From assembly GCA_029244725.1 (NCBI GenBank), contig JAQWQJ010000133.1, forward strand, positions 36,940 through 100,939: a DNA stretch of 64,000 nucleotides. The letters run 5' to 3'. Source of the stretch: Paracoccaceae bacterium (lineage in GTDB: Bacteria; Pseudomonadota; Alphaproteobacteria; Rhodobacterales; Rhodobacteraceae). The translations under genes were made by a program, and so were the position numbers. Numbering within the stretch: position 1 is the stretch's first letter; each line of letters starts with the position of its first letter. The notes beneath the pieces are model-generated. The model was not told the origin of the DNA and searched no databases. It saw only the letters and a program-made list of their open reading frames with translations. This document shows, in pieces, positions 35,583-43,674 of this stretch.

Positions 35583-37076
35583 TCACCCGATCACGAACGG
35601 GTTGGCGATCTCTTCGGCGGTGGAAATCCAGACCGCCTTGGTTTGCAGATATTCGCGGATGCCTTCGACGCCGTTTTCCCGGCCAAGGCCGCTTTTCTTG
35701 TAGCCGCCAAAGGGGGTGGTATAGGAAATGTCGCGATAGGTGTTGATCCAGACGCTGCCCGCCTCCAATTGTTCCGACATCTTCAAGGCCAGCCGCATAT
35801 CCGAGGTCCAGACCCCAGCAGCCAGGCCAAATTCGCTGTCATTGGCGATGGCCACGGCCTCCTCTGCGGTGTCAAAGGCGATGGTGGACAGGACCGGGCC
35901 GAACACCTCTTCGCGGGCGATGCGCATATCATTGGTGACGCCGGTAAAGATCGTCGGTTCAATGAAATAGCCGGTGGCGCATTCCTCCATCTCGGGATGC
36001 TTGCCGCCCAGGGCCAGCTTGGCCCCTTCGCCCTTGGCCACGTCGATGTAATCCAGCACCCGCTTATATTGCATCTGGTTTGCCATCGGGCCGATCTGGG
36101 TTTTGGGATGGCAGGGGTCGCCGACACGCGCGGCCTTGGTAAAGGCGGCCAGCTTTTCGATAAATTCATCATGCACGTCGCGCTGCACCAACAGGCGTGA
36201 TCCGGCAATGCAGGTCTGGCCGGTGGCCCCGAAAATGCCGCCAACGACACCGCGCACGGCATTGTCCAGATCCGCATCGGCAAAGACGATATTGGGGGAT
36301 TTGCCGCCCAGTTCCAGGCTGACCCGCTTGACATCACGCGCCGCCAGCATGCCCAGATGGGCACCAGTTGCGGTCGATCCGGTAAAGCCGATATGCCGCG
36401 TCTTGGGGTGGGTGGCCAAAGGCTCGCCCACTTCCTGACCATAACCGGTGACGACATTGATCACACCGGGCGGGAACCCGGCCTCTTCGACCAGTTCCAT
36501 CAGTTTCAGCGCGGTGGCCGAGGTGGTTTCGGCCGGCTTCATGACAATCGTGTTGCCCGCCGCCAGCGCCGGTGCCGCCTTTAGCGAGAACAACAGCAAA
36601 GGCGCGTTCCACGGCACGATGCCGACGCAGACGCCCAGGGGTTCATGCCGCGAATAGCTGAGGGCGGGTTTATCGCAAGGATGCACCGTGCCCTCGATCT
36701 TGTCGGCCAGACCGGCGTAATAATAATACCACTTTGCGACATAAGCGATCTGATGGCGCATCTCGGCCAGCAGGCGACCGTTGTCGCGCACCTCGATCTC
36801 GGCCAGTTCTTCGGCGTTCTGTTCGATCAACGTGCCAAGCCGGTGGATGATTGCGCCCCGGTCTGACGCATGCATCTTGCCCCAGGGGCCGCTACGAAAT
36901 GCGTCATCTGCGGCAAGGATTGCGCGTTCTGCATCCTCGGCATTGCCGCGCGGGATCAAGGCCCAGGGTTGGGCGGTGAACGGGTTGACCGTTTCGATAT
37001 AGTCGCCCCCCGCAGGCGCGACCCATTCGCCGCCAATATACATCTGAAGCTTTGTAAGGCCCCCGGCTTCGGTCAT
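35583..37076 (-). CDS. NAD(P)-dependent aldehyde dehydrogenase
   Basis: A 497-residue member of the ALDH superfamily. The catalytic Cys lies in FGATGQTCIAGSRLLV and the catalytic Glu in VSLELGGKSPN; the cofactor motif GFTGSTATGAHLG is present, as is PWNAPLL for the nicotinamide site. The closest type is betaine/aminobutyraldehyde-like or general ALDH, not the CoA-acylating IolA. It begins the leftward operon under the UTRA-regulator operator at 37176 and would oxidise the aldehyde left by the FAD oxidase. The exact substrate is unknown. Confidence 0.88.
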   Translation of the reverse strand: MTEAGGLTKLQMYIGGEWVAPAGGDYIETVNPFTAQPWALIPRGNAEDAERAILAADDAFRSGPWGKMHASDRGAIIHRLGTLIEQNAEELAEIEVRDNGRLLAEMRHQIAYVAKWYYYYAGLADKIEGTVHPCDKPALSYSRHEPLGVCVGIVPWNAPLLLFSLKAAPALAAGNTIVMKPAETTSATALKLMELVEEAGFPPGVINVVTGYGQEVGEPLATHPKTRHIGFTGSTATGAHLGMLAARDVKRVSLELGGKSPNIVFADADLDNAVRGVVGGIFGATGQTCIAGSRLLVQRDVHDEFIEKLAAFTKAARVGDPCHPKTQIGPMANQMQYKRVLDYIDVAKGEGAKLALGGKHPEMEECATGYFIEPTIFTGVTNDMRIAREEVFGPVLSTIAFDTAEEAVAIANDSEFGLAAGVWTSDMRLALKMSEQLEAGSVWINTYRDISYTTPFGGYKKSGLGRENGVEGIREYLQTKAVWISTAEEIANPFVIG

Positions 37077-37175
37077 CTTCTACCCTTTCAAACTTGGACC
37101 GGGCCGCATGGCGTGACGCCGTGCCCGGTATGTCGTCGTCAATCCGCCGACATATTGCTATCTCTTTGAATAGCT

Positions 37176-37295
37176 AATGATATTGTTATATGACTTGTCA
37201 ACGGTGATTTTTGGGTGCTAACCTCACGCAATCCACAGTTTCCGCGTATGGACAGGCTATTTTTGCTAAGCTATCAGTTGAATAACAATATCATT
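37176..37295. promoter_or_regulatory. Divergent promoter with two inverted copies of a 14-bp operator
   Basis: The 14-mer AATGATATTGTTAT at 37176-37189 recurs exactly as its reverse complement ATAACAATATCATT at 37282-37295. One copy lies about 100 bases upstream of the ALDH start, the other 15 bases before the regulator GTG. Each copy is itself an imperfect dyad. The arrangement fits one dimer per gene of the GntR/UTRA protein encoded at 37310, giving control of both arms. This is inferred from position and repeat identity only. Confidence 0.65.
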
Positions 37296-37309
37296 TTGAG
37301 GGTGAAGCA

Positions 37310-38074
37310 GTGAGCACAGAGCCAAAGCCGCTATACAGTCAGGTCAAAACCGCCATCGAAGATCGCATTGAGCGCCGCGACTGGCATGCAGATTTCAAAG
37401 TGCCGAGCGAAGAAGCCCTGTCGCAGGAGTTTAACGTCTCGCACCTGACTGTGCGCCGCGCCTTGCGCGAATTGCAGGCCGAGGGCGTGCTGGTGCGTAT
37501 TCGCGGACGCGGCACCTTCGTAGTTGGCCCCCGCATGCAATGCGCCGTCTTCGGGATCGAAGATGTCTCGGAAGAGATCGAGAATAATGGCGGTGTTCAC
37601 ACCAGCCAGATCGTCACCCTCTGCGCGCTGGAGCCGGATGACCCGCGCTGCAAGCTTTTGCCCGCAAGCGGCGGCACGATCTATTATTCCCGCATCCTGC
37701 ATATGGAGGACCGCACCCCGGTCCAGATCGAGGATCGGTTCATCAATGCCGCACTGGCACCTGATTACCTCGCGCAGGATTTCACCCGCATCACCACCCA
37801 TGCCTATCTGGTGCGTGAAACCAAGGTCACATTCATTGACAACACGATCCGCGCAGTGCGTCCCGATGAAGAGGCGCAGAACCTGTTGCAGATCGACGCC
37901 GCGCATCCCTGCCTGCTGATCAATCGGCAGACATGGCATGATGACACCCCCGTGACGCGCAGCCGGTTCCTCTATCCGGGGGATCGTTACCGTCTGTCCA
38001 GCGCACATGAAGCCACCAGCACCGCCTCTGTCGTGACCCCGCCGTCACGCAGGCCGAACCCGTCAAGGAGATAA
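37310..38074 (+). CDS. GntR-family regulator with UTRA domain (HutC subfamily)
   Basis: A 254-residue regulator beginning at a GTG with GAGGGTGAAG upstream. The winged helix is in residues 1-75, with VPSEEALSQEFNVSHLTVRR and GVLVRIRGRGTFVVGP. The UTRA effector domain follows, with YYSRILHMEDRTPVQIEDRF. The HutC subfamily senses small acids and sugars. It is divergent from the ALDH operon and only 2 bases ahead of the ubiD-type gene, so it is likely autoregulated with that operon. The last 20 residues are low complexity. Confidence 0.9.
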   Translation: MSTEPKPLYSQVKTAIEDRIERRDWHADFKVPSEEALSQEFNVSHLTVRRALRELQAEGVLVRIRGRGTFVVGPRMQCAVFGIEDVSEEIENNGGVHTSQIVTLCALEPDDPRCKLLPASGGTIYYSRILHMEDRTPVQIEDRFINAALAPDYLAQDFTRITTHAYLVRETKVTFIDNTIRAVRPDEEAQNLLQIDAAHPCLLINRQTWHDDTPVTRSRFLYPGDRYRLSSAHEATSTASVVTPPSRRPNPSRR

Positions 38075-38076
38075 CC

Positions 38077-39396
38077 ATGAGAGAATTTGTTGAACGCCTG
38101 CGCGCCCGCGGAGATTTGATGGTTGTCGACAAGGAGATCGACCCGTTCCATGAGATGGCGGCGGTGACGCATAACGCCATGAAAAAATGGGGCAAGCCGA
38201 TCCTGTTCACCAATGTGAAGGGCACCGAATTTCCGGTGATCACCAATGTGTACGGATCGCGCGAACGGCTGGCCGAGGTGATCGGGATTGATGCCGATGA
38301 TTTCTGCCGCCAATGGAGCAACCTGGCCAATCTGGGGCAGGGTGGTGGCGAGCCTTTCGTCAAGGCCGAGGATGAAGAACGTATCGACGTGAAAATGTCG
38401 GACCTGCCGCTGATCACCTATTCGGACCGCGATGGCGGGGCCTATTTCACCTCTGCGATGTTCATTGCCAAGGATCCCGACACTGGCATCGGCAACCTGT
38501 CCTATCACCGGTCGATGTATATCAACGATGAGGAATTGCGCTGTCGTCTGGCGCCGCGCCACCATCTGACGATCTACCACGAAAAGGCCGAGGCAAAGGG
38601 CGAATACCTTGAGGCGGCGATGCTGATCGGTGCGCCGGCCACGTCCTTCCTGACCGCCGCCGCCCCGCTGGCCTATGACGCCGATGAGCTTGAGGTCGCC
38701 GCGCGACTGAAGGGCGAGCCGATGCCGATGCGCAAATGCAAGCATATCGACCTGGAAGTGCCCGCCGAAACCGAGATCGTCATCGAGGGCCGGTTTATCC
38801 CGAATGAGCGCCGTCTTGAGGGACCGTTTGGCGAATTTATGGGCTATTACGTGGCCGAAGCGCCCAATGCCGTGTTCGAGGTTCTGGGCGTCAATACCCG
38901 CCCGAATGCGCTGTTTCACAGTATCCTGTGCGGATCCGAGGAAGAGGTGCTGACGCTGGAATTGTCGGTCTCGGCCAATATCTTCCAACGCCTCAGCGCC
39001 GCCTTGCCGGGTATTCTGAACGTCACCTGCCAGCCCTTCGTCAACCACGCGATTGTCCAGATTGATCCGCAGTTCGAGGGCCACGCACGGCAGGTCATGC
39101 TGGCCACCATCGGTGCCGAGCCGATCTGGGCCAAGGTGATCACGGTCGTTGATGCGGATGTCGATATCTATAGCATGGATGATGTGATGTGGGCGACGCT
39201 GACCCGCTGCCGCCCGGATAAGGATATGATGATCATCCCCGAAACCCCGTCCTTCTACCGCGATGAGGACAAGGATCATTGGGGCCGCCTGCTGGTCGAT
39301 GCCACCAAGCCCTGGGGCCGCGAGGATGAATTTCTGCGCAAGACCATTCGCATGGCCAATGATGTGGACCTGTCAGACTGGTTCGATACCGAATGA
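38077..39396 (+). CDS. UbiD-family prenyl-FMN-dependent decarboxylase
   Basis: A 439-residue UbiD enzyme. The conserved active site is in NERRLEGPFGEFMGYYV, with the catalytic Glu residues, and the upstream catalytic Arg probably lies in NLSYHRSMYI. UbiD enzymes reversibly decarboxylate aromatic, heteroaromatic or alpha,beta-unsaturated acids using prenylated FMN. It is shorter than E. coli UbiD (497), so it is probably a catabolic relative rather than part of ubiquinone synthesis. The next gene is its cofactor supplier. AAGGAG is placed 7 bases before the ATG. Confidence 0.9.
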   Translation: MREFVERLRARGDLMVVDKEIDPFHEMAAVTHNAMKKWGKPILFTNVKGTEFPVITNVYGSRERLAEVIGIDADDFCRQWSNLANLGQGGGEPFVKAEDEERIDVKMSDLPLITYSDRDGGAYFTSAMFIAKDPDTGIGNLSYHRSMYINDEELRCRLAPRHHLTIYHEKAEAKGEYLEAAMLIGAPATSFLTAAAPLAYDADELEVAARLKGEPMPMRKCKHIDLEVPAETEIVIEGRFIPNERRLEGPFGEFMGYYVAEAPNAVFEVLGVNTRPNALFHSILCGSEEEVLTLELSVSANIFQRLSAALPGILNVTCQPFVNHAIVQIDPQFEGHARQVMLATIGAEPIWAKVITVVDADVDIYSMDDVMWATLTRCRPDKDMMIIPETPSFYRDEDKDHWGRLLVDATKPWGREDEFLRKTIRMANDVDLSDWFDTE

Positions 39397-40004
39397 CGCC
39401 GGGCGCCGAACAACCGCCGCGTATCATCATCGGCATCAGCGGGGCCTCGGGCGCGGTTTACGGGCTGCGCGCGCTGGAACATCTGCGCAGGCTTGGCGTG
39501 GAAACGCATCTAGTGGTCACCAAATCCGCCTATCTGACGCTGGCGCAGGAACTGGATATGCGCCCCGCCGATCTGGAGGCCAAGGCAAGCGTCGTCCACA
39601 ACACCCGCGACATCGGGGCCACCATCGCCAGCGGGTCGTTCCATACGCTTGGCATGCTGATTGCCCCCTGTTCGGTGCGCACAATGTCGGAAATTGCCGC
39701 TGGCACGACCGACACCTTGATCAGCCGCGCGGCCGATGTTGTCCTCAAGGAACGCCGCCGTCTGGTGCTGATGCTGCGCGAAACGCCGCTGCATCTGGGG
39801 CATTTGCGCACCATGACCGCGATCACCGAAATGGGGGCCATCATCATGCCGCCGGTGCCTGCCTTCTACACCAAGCCCGCAACGCTGGATGAGATGGTGG
39901 ATTATACCGTTGGCCGCGCGCTGGATCTTTTTGGCATCGACATGGGTGGTATGAGACGGTGGCAGGGCCTCAAGACCGAGATGCAGGATCAGTCAGGGCG
40001 GTAG
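39393..40004 (+). CDS. ubiX: UbiX-family flavin prenyltransferase
   Basis: A 203-residue flavoprotein that joins dimethylallyl phosphate to FMN to make the UbiD cofactor. The FMN loop IIIGISGASGAVYGLRAL, the CSVRTMSEIAAGTTDTL block and LVLMLRETPLHLGHLR are all family marks. The start overlaps the UbiD stop by an ATGA. Together the two genes form a self-sufficient decarboxylase pair, so this module does not depend on a chromosomal UbiX. Confidence 0.93.
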   Translation: MTPGAEQPPRIIIGISGASGAVYGLRALEHLRRLGVETHLVVTKSAYLTLAQELDMRPADLEAKASVVHNTRDIGATIASGSFHTLGMLIAPCSVRTMSEIAAGTTDTLISRAADVVLKERRRLVLMLRETPLHLGHLRTMTAITEMGAIIMPPVPAFYTKPATLDEMVDYTVGRALDLFGIDMGGMRRWQGLKTEMQDQSGR

Positions 40005-40005
40005 C

Positions 40006-40536
40006 ATGACGCAGGCAGAGACGCTTGATCTGGAAAACCCCCTCTGGGTCTTCGCGCTGGATTTCTACAAACGCCCCGGCGTGGCCAAGGCCTGCCTTGC
40101 CATTCAAGACGCGCTGGACGCGGATATTGTTGAACTTATCGTCATCCTCTACGCGTGGTCGCGGCTTGGCATGTCCCTGACCGAAGGTGAAGGGGCAGAA
40201 CTGAGGGCCGAAATGCAGGATTGGCGCGCAACAACCGTGCTGCCCCTGCGCCAGATTCGCCGCGCGCTCAAGCCGCCCCGCACTGACATGCCGCATGTGA
40301 CCAAGGAAGCCCTGCGCGATCAGGTCAAGCGGGCAGAGCTGCTGGCCGAGCAGATGCAGATTGCATGGGCCAACACCTGGTTGGAGGGCTTGACGCGGAC
40401 AAATCGTTCATTGGAGCACAATCCGGTTCCCACGTGGTTTGTGACGGCCACGACCGGTGATCCGAAGTCAAAGATCCGCACAGAGGCCTTTTCCGTCGTT
40501 GTTCAAACTGTGACCGACATGAGGCTTCGAAGCTGA
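40006..40536 (+). CDS. TIGR02444/DUF2390-like protein
   Basis: A 176-residue protein whose first half follows the family pattern: NPLWVFALDFYKRPGVAKAC then LAIQDALDADIVELIVILYA. It is helical and soluble, and its function is unknown. It lies 1 base after ubiX, so it is co-transcribed with the decarboxylase genes. From about residue 125 (TWLEGLTRTNRSLEHNP) the sequence no longer resembles the family as I recall it, so the 3' end may have been altered at the module border. Confidence 0.65.
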   Translation: MTQAETLDLENPLWVFALDFYKRPGVAKACLAIQDALDADIVELIVILYAWSRLGMSLTEGEGAELRAEMQDWRATTVLPLRQIRRALKPPRTDMPHVTKEALRDQVKRAELLAEQMQIAWANTWLEGLTRTNRSLEHNPVPTWFVTATTGDPKSKIRTEAFSVVVQTVTDMRLRS

Positions 40537-41305
40537 GTTCATTTTTGTGGAACTGTCGAACTTGTCGCGTAGTCCATCCGAGAGCGTATGTATTCCAAAG
40601 TGTTCGACTGCATCGCGCGGGACTGATCAGTCAGATCGGGCATTTAGACCATGGTTTATTAAGCGGGAACGAATGCAGAATCGACGCCGACATGGTGGAA
40701 TTTGTGGGGCAAAAACATAACCACGCCGCCGGTCTGGGGGTATCTGATCCATACGTCGAGGCGGATAGAGCAAGCCCCATCTTGCCAGATCGCGATGCCA
40801 TTCATTGTCGAAGACGGTCTCACCCTTCTTGATGCTGGACGATCTCGAAACGCCCGCGCGTGCAGATCAAGCGGCAACTGGTTGTCTTTCAGAGGTCGGA
40901 CCGATCCACTAGTTCAGCCAAGGCGCTACAGGCTCCAAAAGCGATTCTGAGTGCAGTGGACCTGGAAATTCCGCAAAGCGCAGTAGAGCAGACCTCGGAG
41001 TCAGACAATCGAACGGCAGGAAAGTCCCGCATCTTGTAAATTCGACGCCTGATCTATGCTGCGACATCCACGAATGGCCGGTTGAACCGCTGCGCGGCAG
41101 CACGAATTTTTTCGCTCATGCTGCATTTTTCACGCTGCGAACGCACGCAGCAGAAAATCACAATGGCCGAGTCGGGCTCGAAGCGGCCGTTAGCTGCAAA
41201 TTGCATGAACGGCAGCTGTCAGTAAAAGCCAGCCGCTCAACCCCCAATCCAAACAGTCTCTTGGGGCAATTCCCCGCGCAACTTGCTTTCACTTGGCATT
41301 TTTAT
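40537..41305. other. Gene-poor module border before traD, with a decayed coding relic
   Basis: No intact gene was seen in about 770 bases. In the leftward frame around 40690-40860 the codons read SSSIKKGETVFDNEWHRDLA then RWGLLYPPRRMD and a run of Arg and Pro, with no start. This looks like the inside of an old coding region, but I cannot name the family. The rest holds only short overlapping frames. The left edge of the traD duplication begins at 41306. Confidence 0.4.
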
Positions 41306-41367
41306 TTCTATTTGATTGTTGTTTTAATACTTAATAATGGAGCCTGCGCAATACGGAAATACGCTTC
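41306..41367. repeat. traD leader, duplicated at 14214-14275
   Basis: These 62 AT-rich bases (TTCTATTTGATTGTT onward, then a short A/T-rich run and ACGCTTC) precede the traD ATG and align with the leader of the traD remnant at 14214. The conservation of noncoding leader along with the first codons shows that the whole 5' region was copied. A promoter for traD probably lies here; no clear -35/-10 pair was identified. Confidence 0.7.
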
Positions 41368-43674
41368 ATGGCCAAAAACTCACCCGACCAGTTCATTCGC
41401 GGCGGACAGACGACCCAGCACTGGATCCGCATGGCGGCCCAGGTGCTTCGATCTGCTGTGGCTTTTGCGGCATTGGTGTTTGCTGTCGTCTACGCAGGCC
41501 TGTGTTTTGCCACCTACAAGGTAGAGATGCTGCATGTGACCTGGGCGCATTGGTTGGCGAGCTTCTTTGTAGAGAACCGCGGCGAAGCCGAGCATGTCAT
41601 TCGGTATCGGCATCCTCTCCACGGCTGGGTGAATGAAGAAGCTGCCGTTATTTATCAGAACGTGGATTTCCTGGAGGTTCGCACGGCCTACCAGGACATG
41701 GCAGTCAGCTTTGCTTGGTGGGCCTTGGTGCCTGCCATTGTCGCGGCCCTTCTTGCTGGGCTCGTCTTCTATCTGTCTGGCCGCAAGCTTGATGGGGACG
41801 AACATGTCCGCGGCACCCGGTTGGTTTCCGAGAAGGAACTGAAGTCTTGGGTCGATCGTAAGTGGAAGGTGTATTTCAAGCGTTTCGGTAAAGATCGAAA
41901 GTCTGGGCCATTCTATACGGTTGCTGACATTCGCTTTCCCCCAAATGCTGTTGAGGCGCAAACAGCCATTTGCGGCACGGTCGGAACGGGTAAGACGACC
42001 TGCATCAAAGAGTTACTTGGCACCGTTCGGGATTTGGGCGGTCGCGCGATCATCTATGACCGGATGGGCAGCTTTGTCAGGGATTTCTACGATCCAGCAA
42101 CGGATGTGATCATCAATCCCTTCGATGCTCGATCCCGCGCCTGGTCACCGTTTCTGGAAGCGGAAAGGCCAGAGTTCTTCACCCAGATGGCCGAGGTCCT
42201 TATCCCCGACAGGCCCGGTGCCAGCGGCGATCCCTTCTGGACACAAGCTGCACGTATTGTGTTTGACTACGCAGCGCAGACCTTGCTCAAGGAGGGTCAC
42301 ACGTCTAATGCGGCGCTCCGGTCCACAATTCTTAATATTCCCGGCGAACAGCTTGCTGAGTTGATCGAGGCAACCCCGGGCCGCCACTTCCTCAATGAAG
42401 AAATAGCGAAAACCGCCGGCTCCATTCGCGCCAACCTGATTGCCGAGCTGCGCTTTCTGGAGTTCCTGCGCGACGATGCGGAGCCCTTCTCCATCCGCAA
42501 ATGGGTCAAAAGCTCTGAGACCGGCTTTGTGTTTTTGACCGGGGACGCTGAACACGCCGCGGCCACCCGCAATGTGATTTCGACCCTGTTTGAAGTCGCC
42601 GCAAACGCGTTGATGACCTGTGACGAGGCCAATGATCCGCGCGTCTGGTTTATGATGGACGAGGTTCCGACTCTTAACAAAATGCCTTTCCTGGCAAAGA
42701 GCCTTGCCGAGATCCGTCAGTTCGGTGGCGCCTTTGTAGTTGGCTACCAGGTTTATTCCCAGCTTGAAGACATCTACGGAGAAAAGGGTGCCCAGACGAT
42801 TGTCGGTAACCTCAACAATCGGATTGTGTTCAACACGCCGGATGCGCGCACGGCGGATCTCTTTTCCCAATCATTGGGATCAGAAGATGTCGAGGAGCGT
42901 CGAGAAACCATCACCGTCGGCGCCCATGAGGCCCGCGATGGCGTCGGCTTTATGTCTCAGCGGACCGAGCGCCGGATTGTGACTGCGTCTCAGATACAAT
43001 CCCTGCCCCAATTCGAAGGCTATATCCGATTTGCCTATGATGCACCCGCTGCCTTCGTGCGCTTCAAGCCTGTGGAACGGGCAGGCACTGCCGAGAAGTT
43101 CATCCCCTATCATGGCGGCAGCTTTGCCAAAGGCAGTATGGACGCGGTCGCGGCTGACCAGGTCGCGGGAGAAAATCAGCCTAACTGCCCCTCGTCTTTC
43201 TCTGGTCTGAGCGCAGAAGATCAGCACGCAGAGTTTGAAGCCTGGCGCGCGCGGTTGGTCGCGAGTGGTCTTGAGATCTATGCGGGGAATGGTGCCGACG
43301 AGGCCGCACTTTGGGACCACTTTGCCTCCAGTCGAAGGGCTGGTGAAAGCGTCAGAGATATCGGACCACCCTCCGTCACCGGACATTTGATGGGGGCGCC
43401 CAAAGTCGGTGTAGGTCCGGTTGTTGCTTCGAACGAGACCCCCTCTAAGACCACCAACAACGCGCAAGAACTGTCGCAAGCGAGAAAAACCGGAGATCCA
43501 GCGCGTATCGCACCTGCTGAGGGTGACTGCGGGGGTGAGTTGGACTGTAAGCCAATTGATACGTCCAATCCCGAGACGCAAACAATAATGGCGGCAAGTG
43601 AGACGCTCAGCTGGCCACACCACTGGTCGTGCGCCGGCGGCATTCTCGTATCCGTGCAAGACCCCAATCCATGA
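41368..43674 (+). CDS. traD: Type IV coupling protein TraD
   Basis: A 768-residue coupling ATPase that connects the relaxosome to the transfer channel. Two hydrophobic stretches (about residues 28-48 and 112-138) anchor it in the inner membrane. The motor domain has Walker A ICGTVGTGKTTCIKELL and Walker B VWFMMDEVPTLNKMPFL, with GAFVVGYQVYSQLEDIYG and GNLNNRIVFNTPD that match TraD/TrwB. The last 150 residues are polar and low in conservation, as is usual for the relaxase-contacting tail. The stop at 43672 overlaps the relaxase start, so both are translated together. Confidence 0.93.
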   Translation: MAKNSPDQFIRGGQTTQHWIRMAAQVLRSAVAFAALVFAVVYAGLCFATYKVEMLHVTWAHWLASFFVENRGEAEHVIRYRHPLHGWVNEEAAVIYQNVDFLEVRTAYQDMAVSFAWWALVPAIVAALLAGLVFYLSGRKLDGDEHVRGTRLVSEKELKSWVDRKWKVYFKRFGKDRKSGPFYTVADIRFPPNAVEAQTAICGTVGTGKTTCIKELLGTVRDLGGRAIIYDRMGSFVRDFYDPATDVIINPFDARSRAWSPFLEAERPEFFTQMAEVLIPDRPGASGDPFWTQAARIVFDYAAQTLLKEGHTSNAALRSTILNIPGEQLAELIEATPGRHFLNEEIAKTAGSIRANLIAELRFLEFLRDDAEPFSIRKWVKSSETGFVFLTGDAEHAAATRNVISTLFEVAANALMTCDEANDPRVWFMMDEVPTLNKMPFLAKSLAEIRQFGGAFVVGYQVYSQLEDIYGEKGAQTIVGNLNNRIVFNTPDARTADLFSQSLGSEDVEERRETITVGAHEARDGVGFMSQRTERRIVTASQIQSLPQFEGYIRFAYDAPAAFVRFKPVERAGTAEKFIPYHGGSFAKGSMDAVAADQVAGENQPNCPSSFSGLSAEDQHAEFEAWRARLVASGLEIYAGNGADEAALWDHFASSRRAGESVRDIGPPSVTGHLMGAPKVGVGPVVASNETPSKTTNNAQELSQARKTGDPARIAPAEGDCGGELDCKPIDTSNPETQTIMAASETLSWPHHWSCAGGILVSVQDPNP

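Noticed and set aside
35583..37076. IolA (methylmalonate-semialdehyde dehydrogenase) for the inositol pathway
   Set aside because: The active-site block GQTCIAGSRL is of the general or betaine-aldehyde type, and it belongs to a different regulated operon far from iol.
37987..39279. A leftward open frame of 430 codons opposite the UbiD gene
   Set aside because: It is the antisense shadow of the ubiD-type gene, which has clear motifs and a good start signal.
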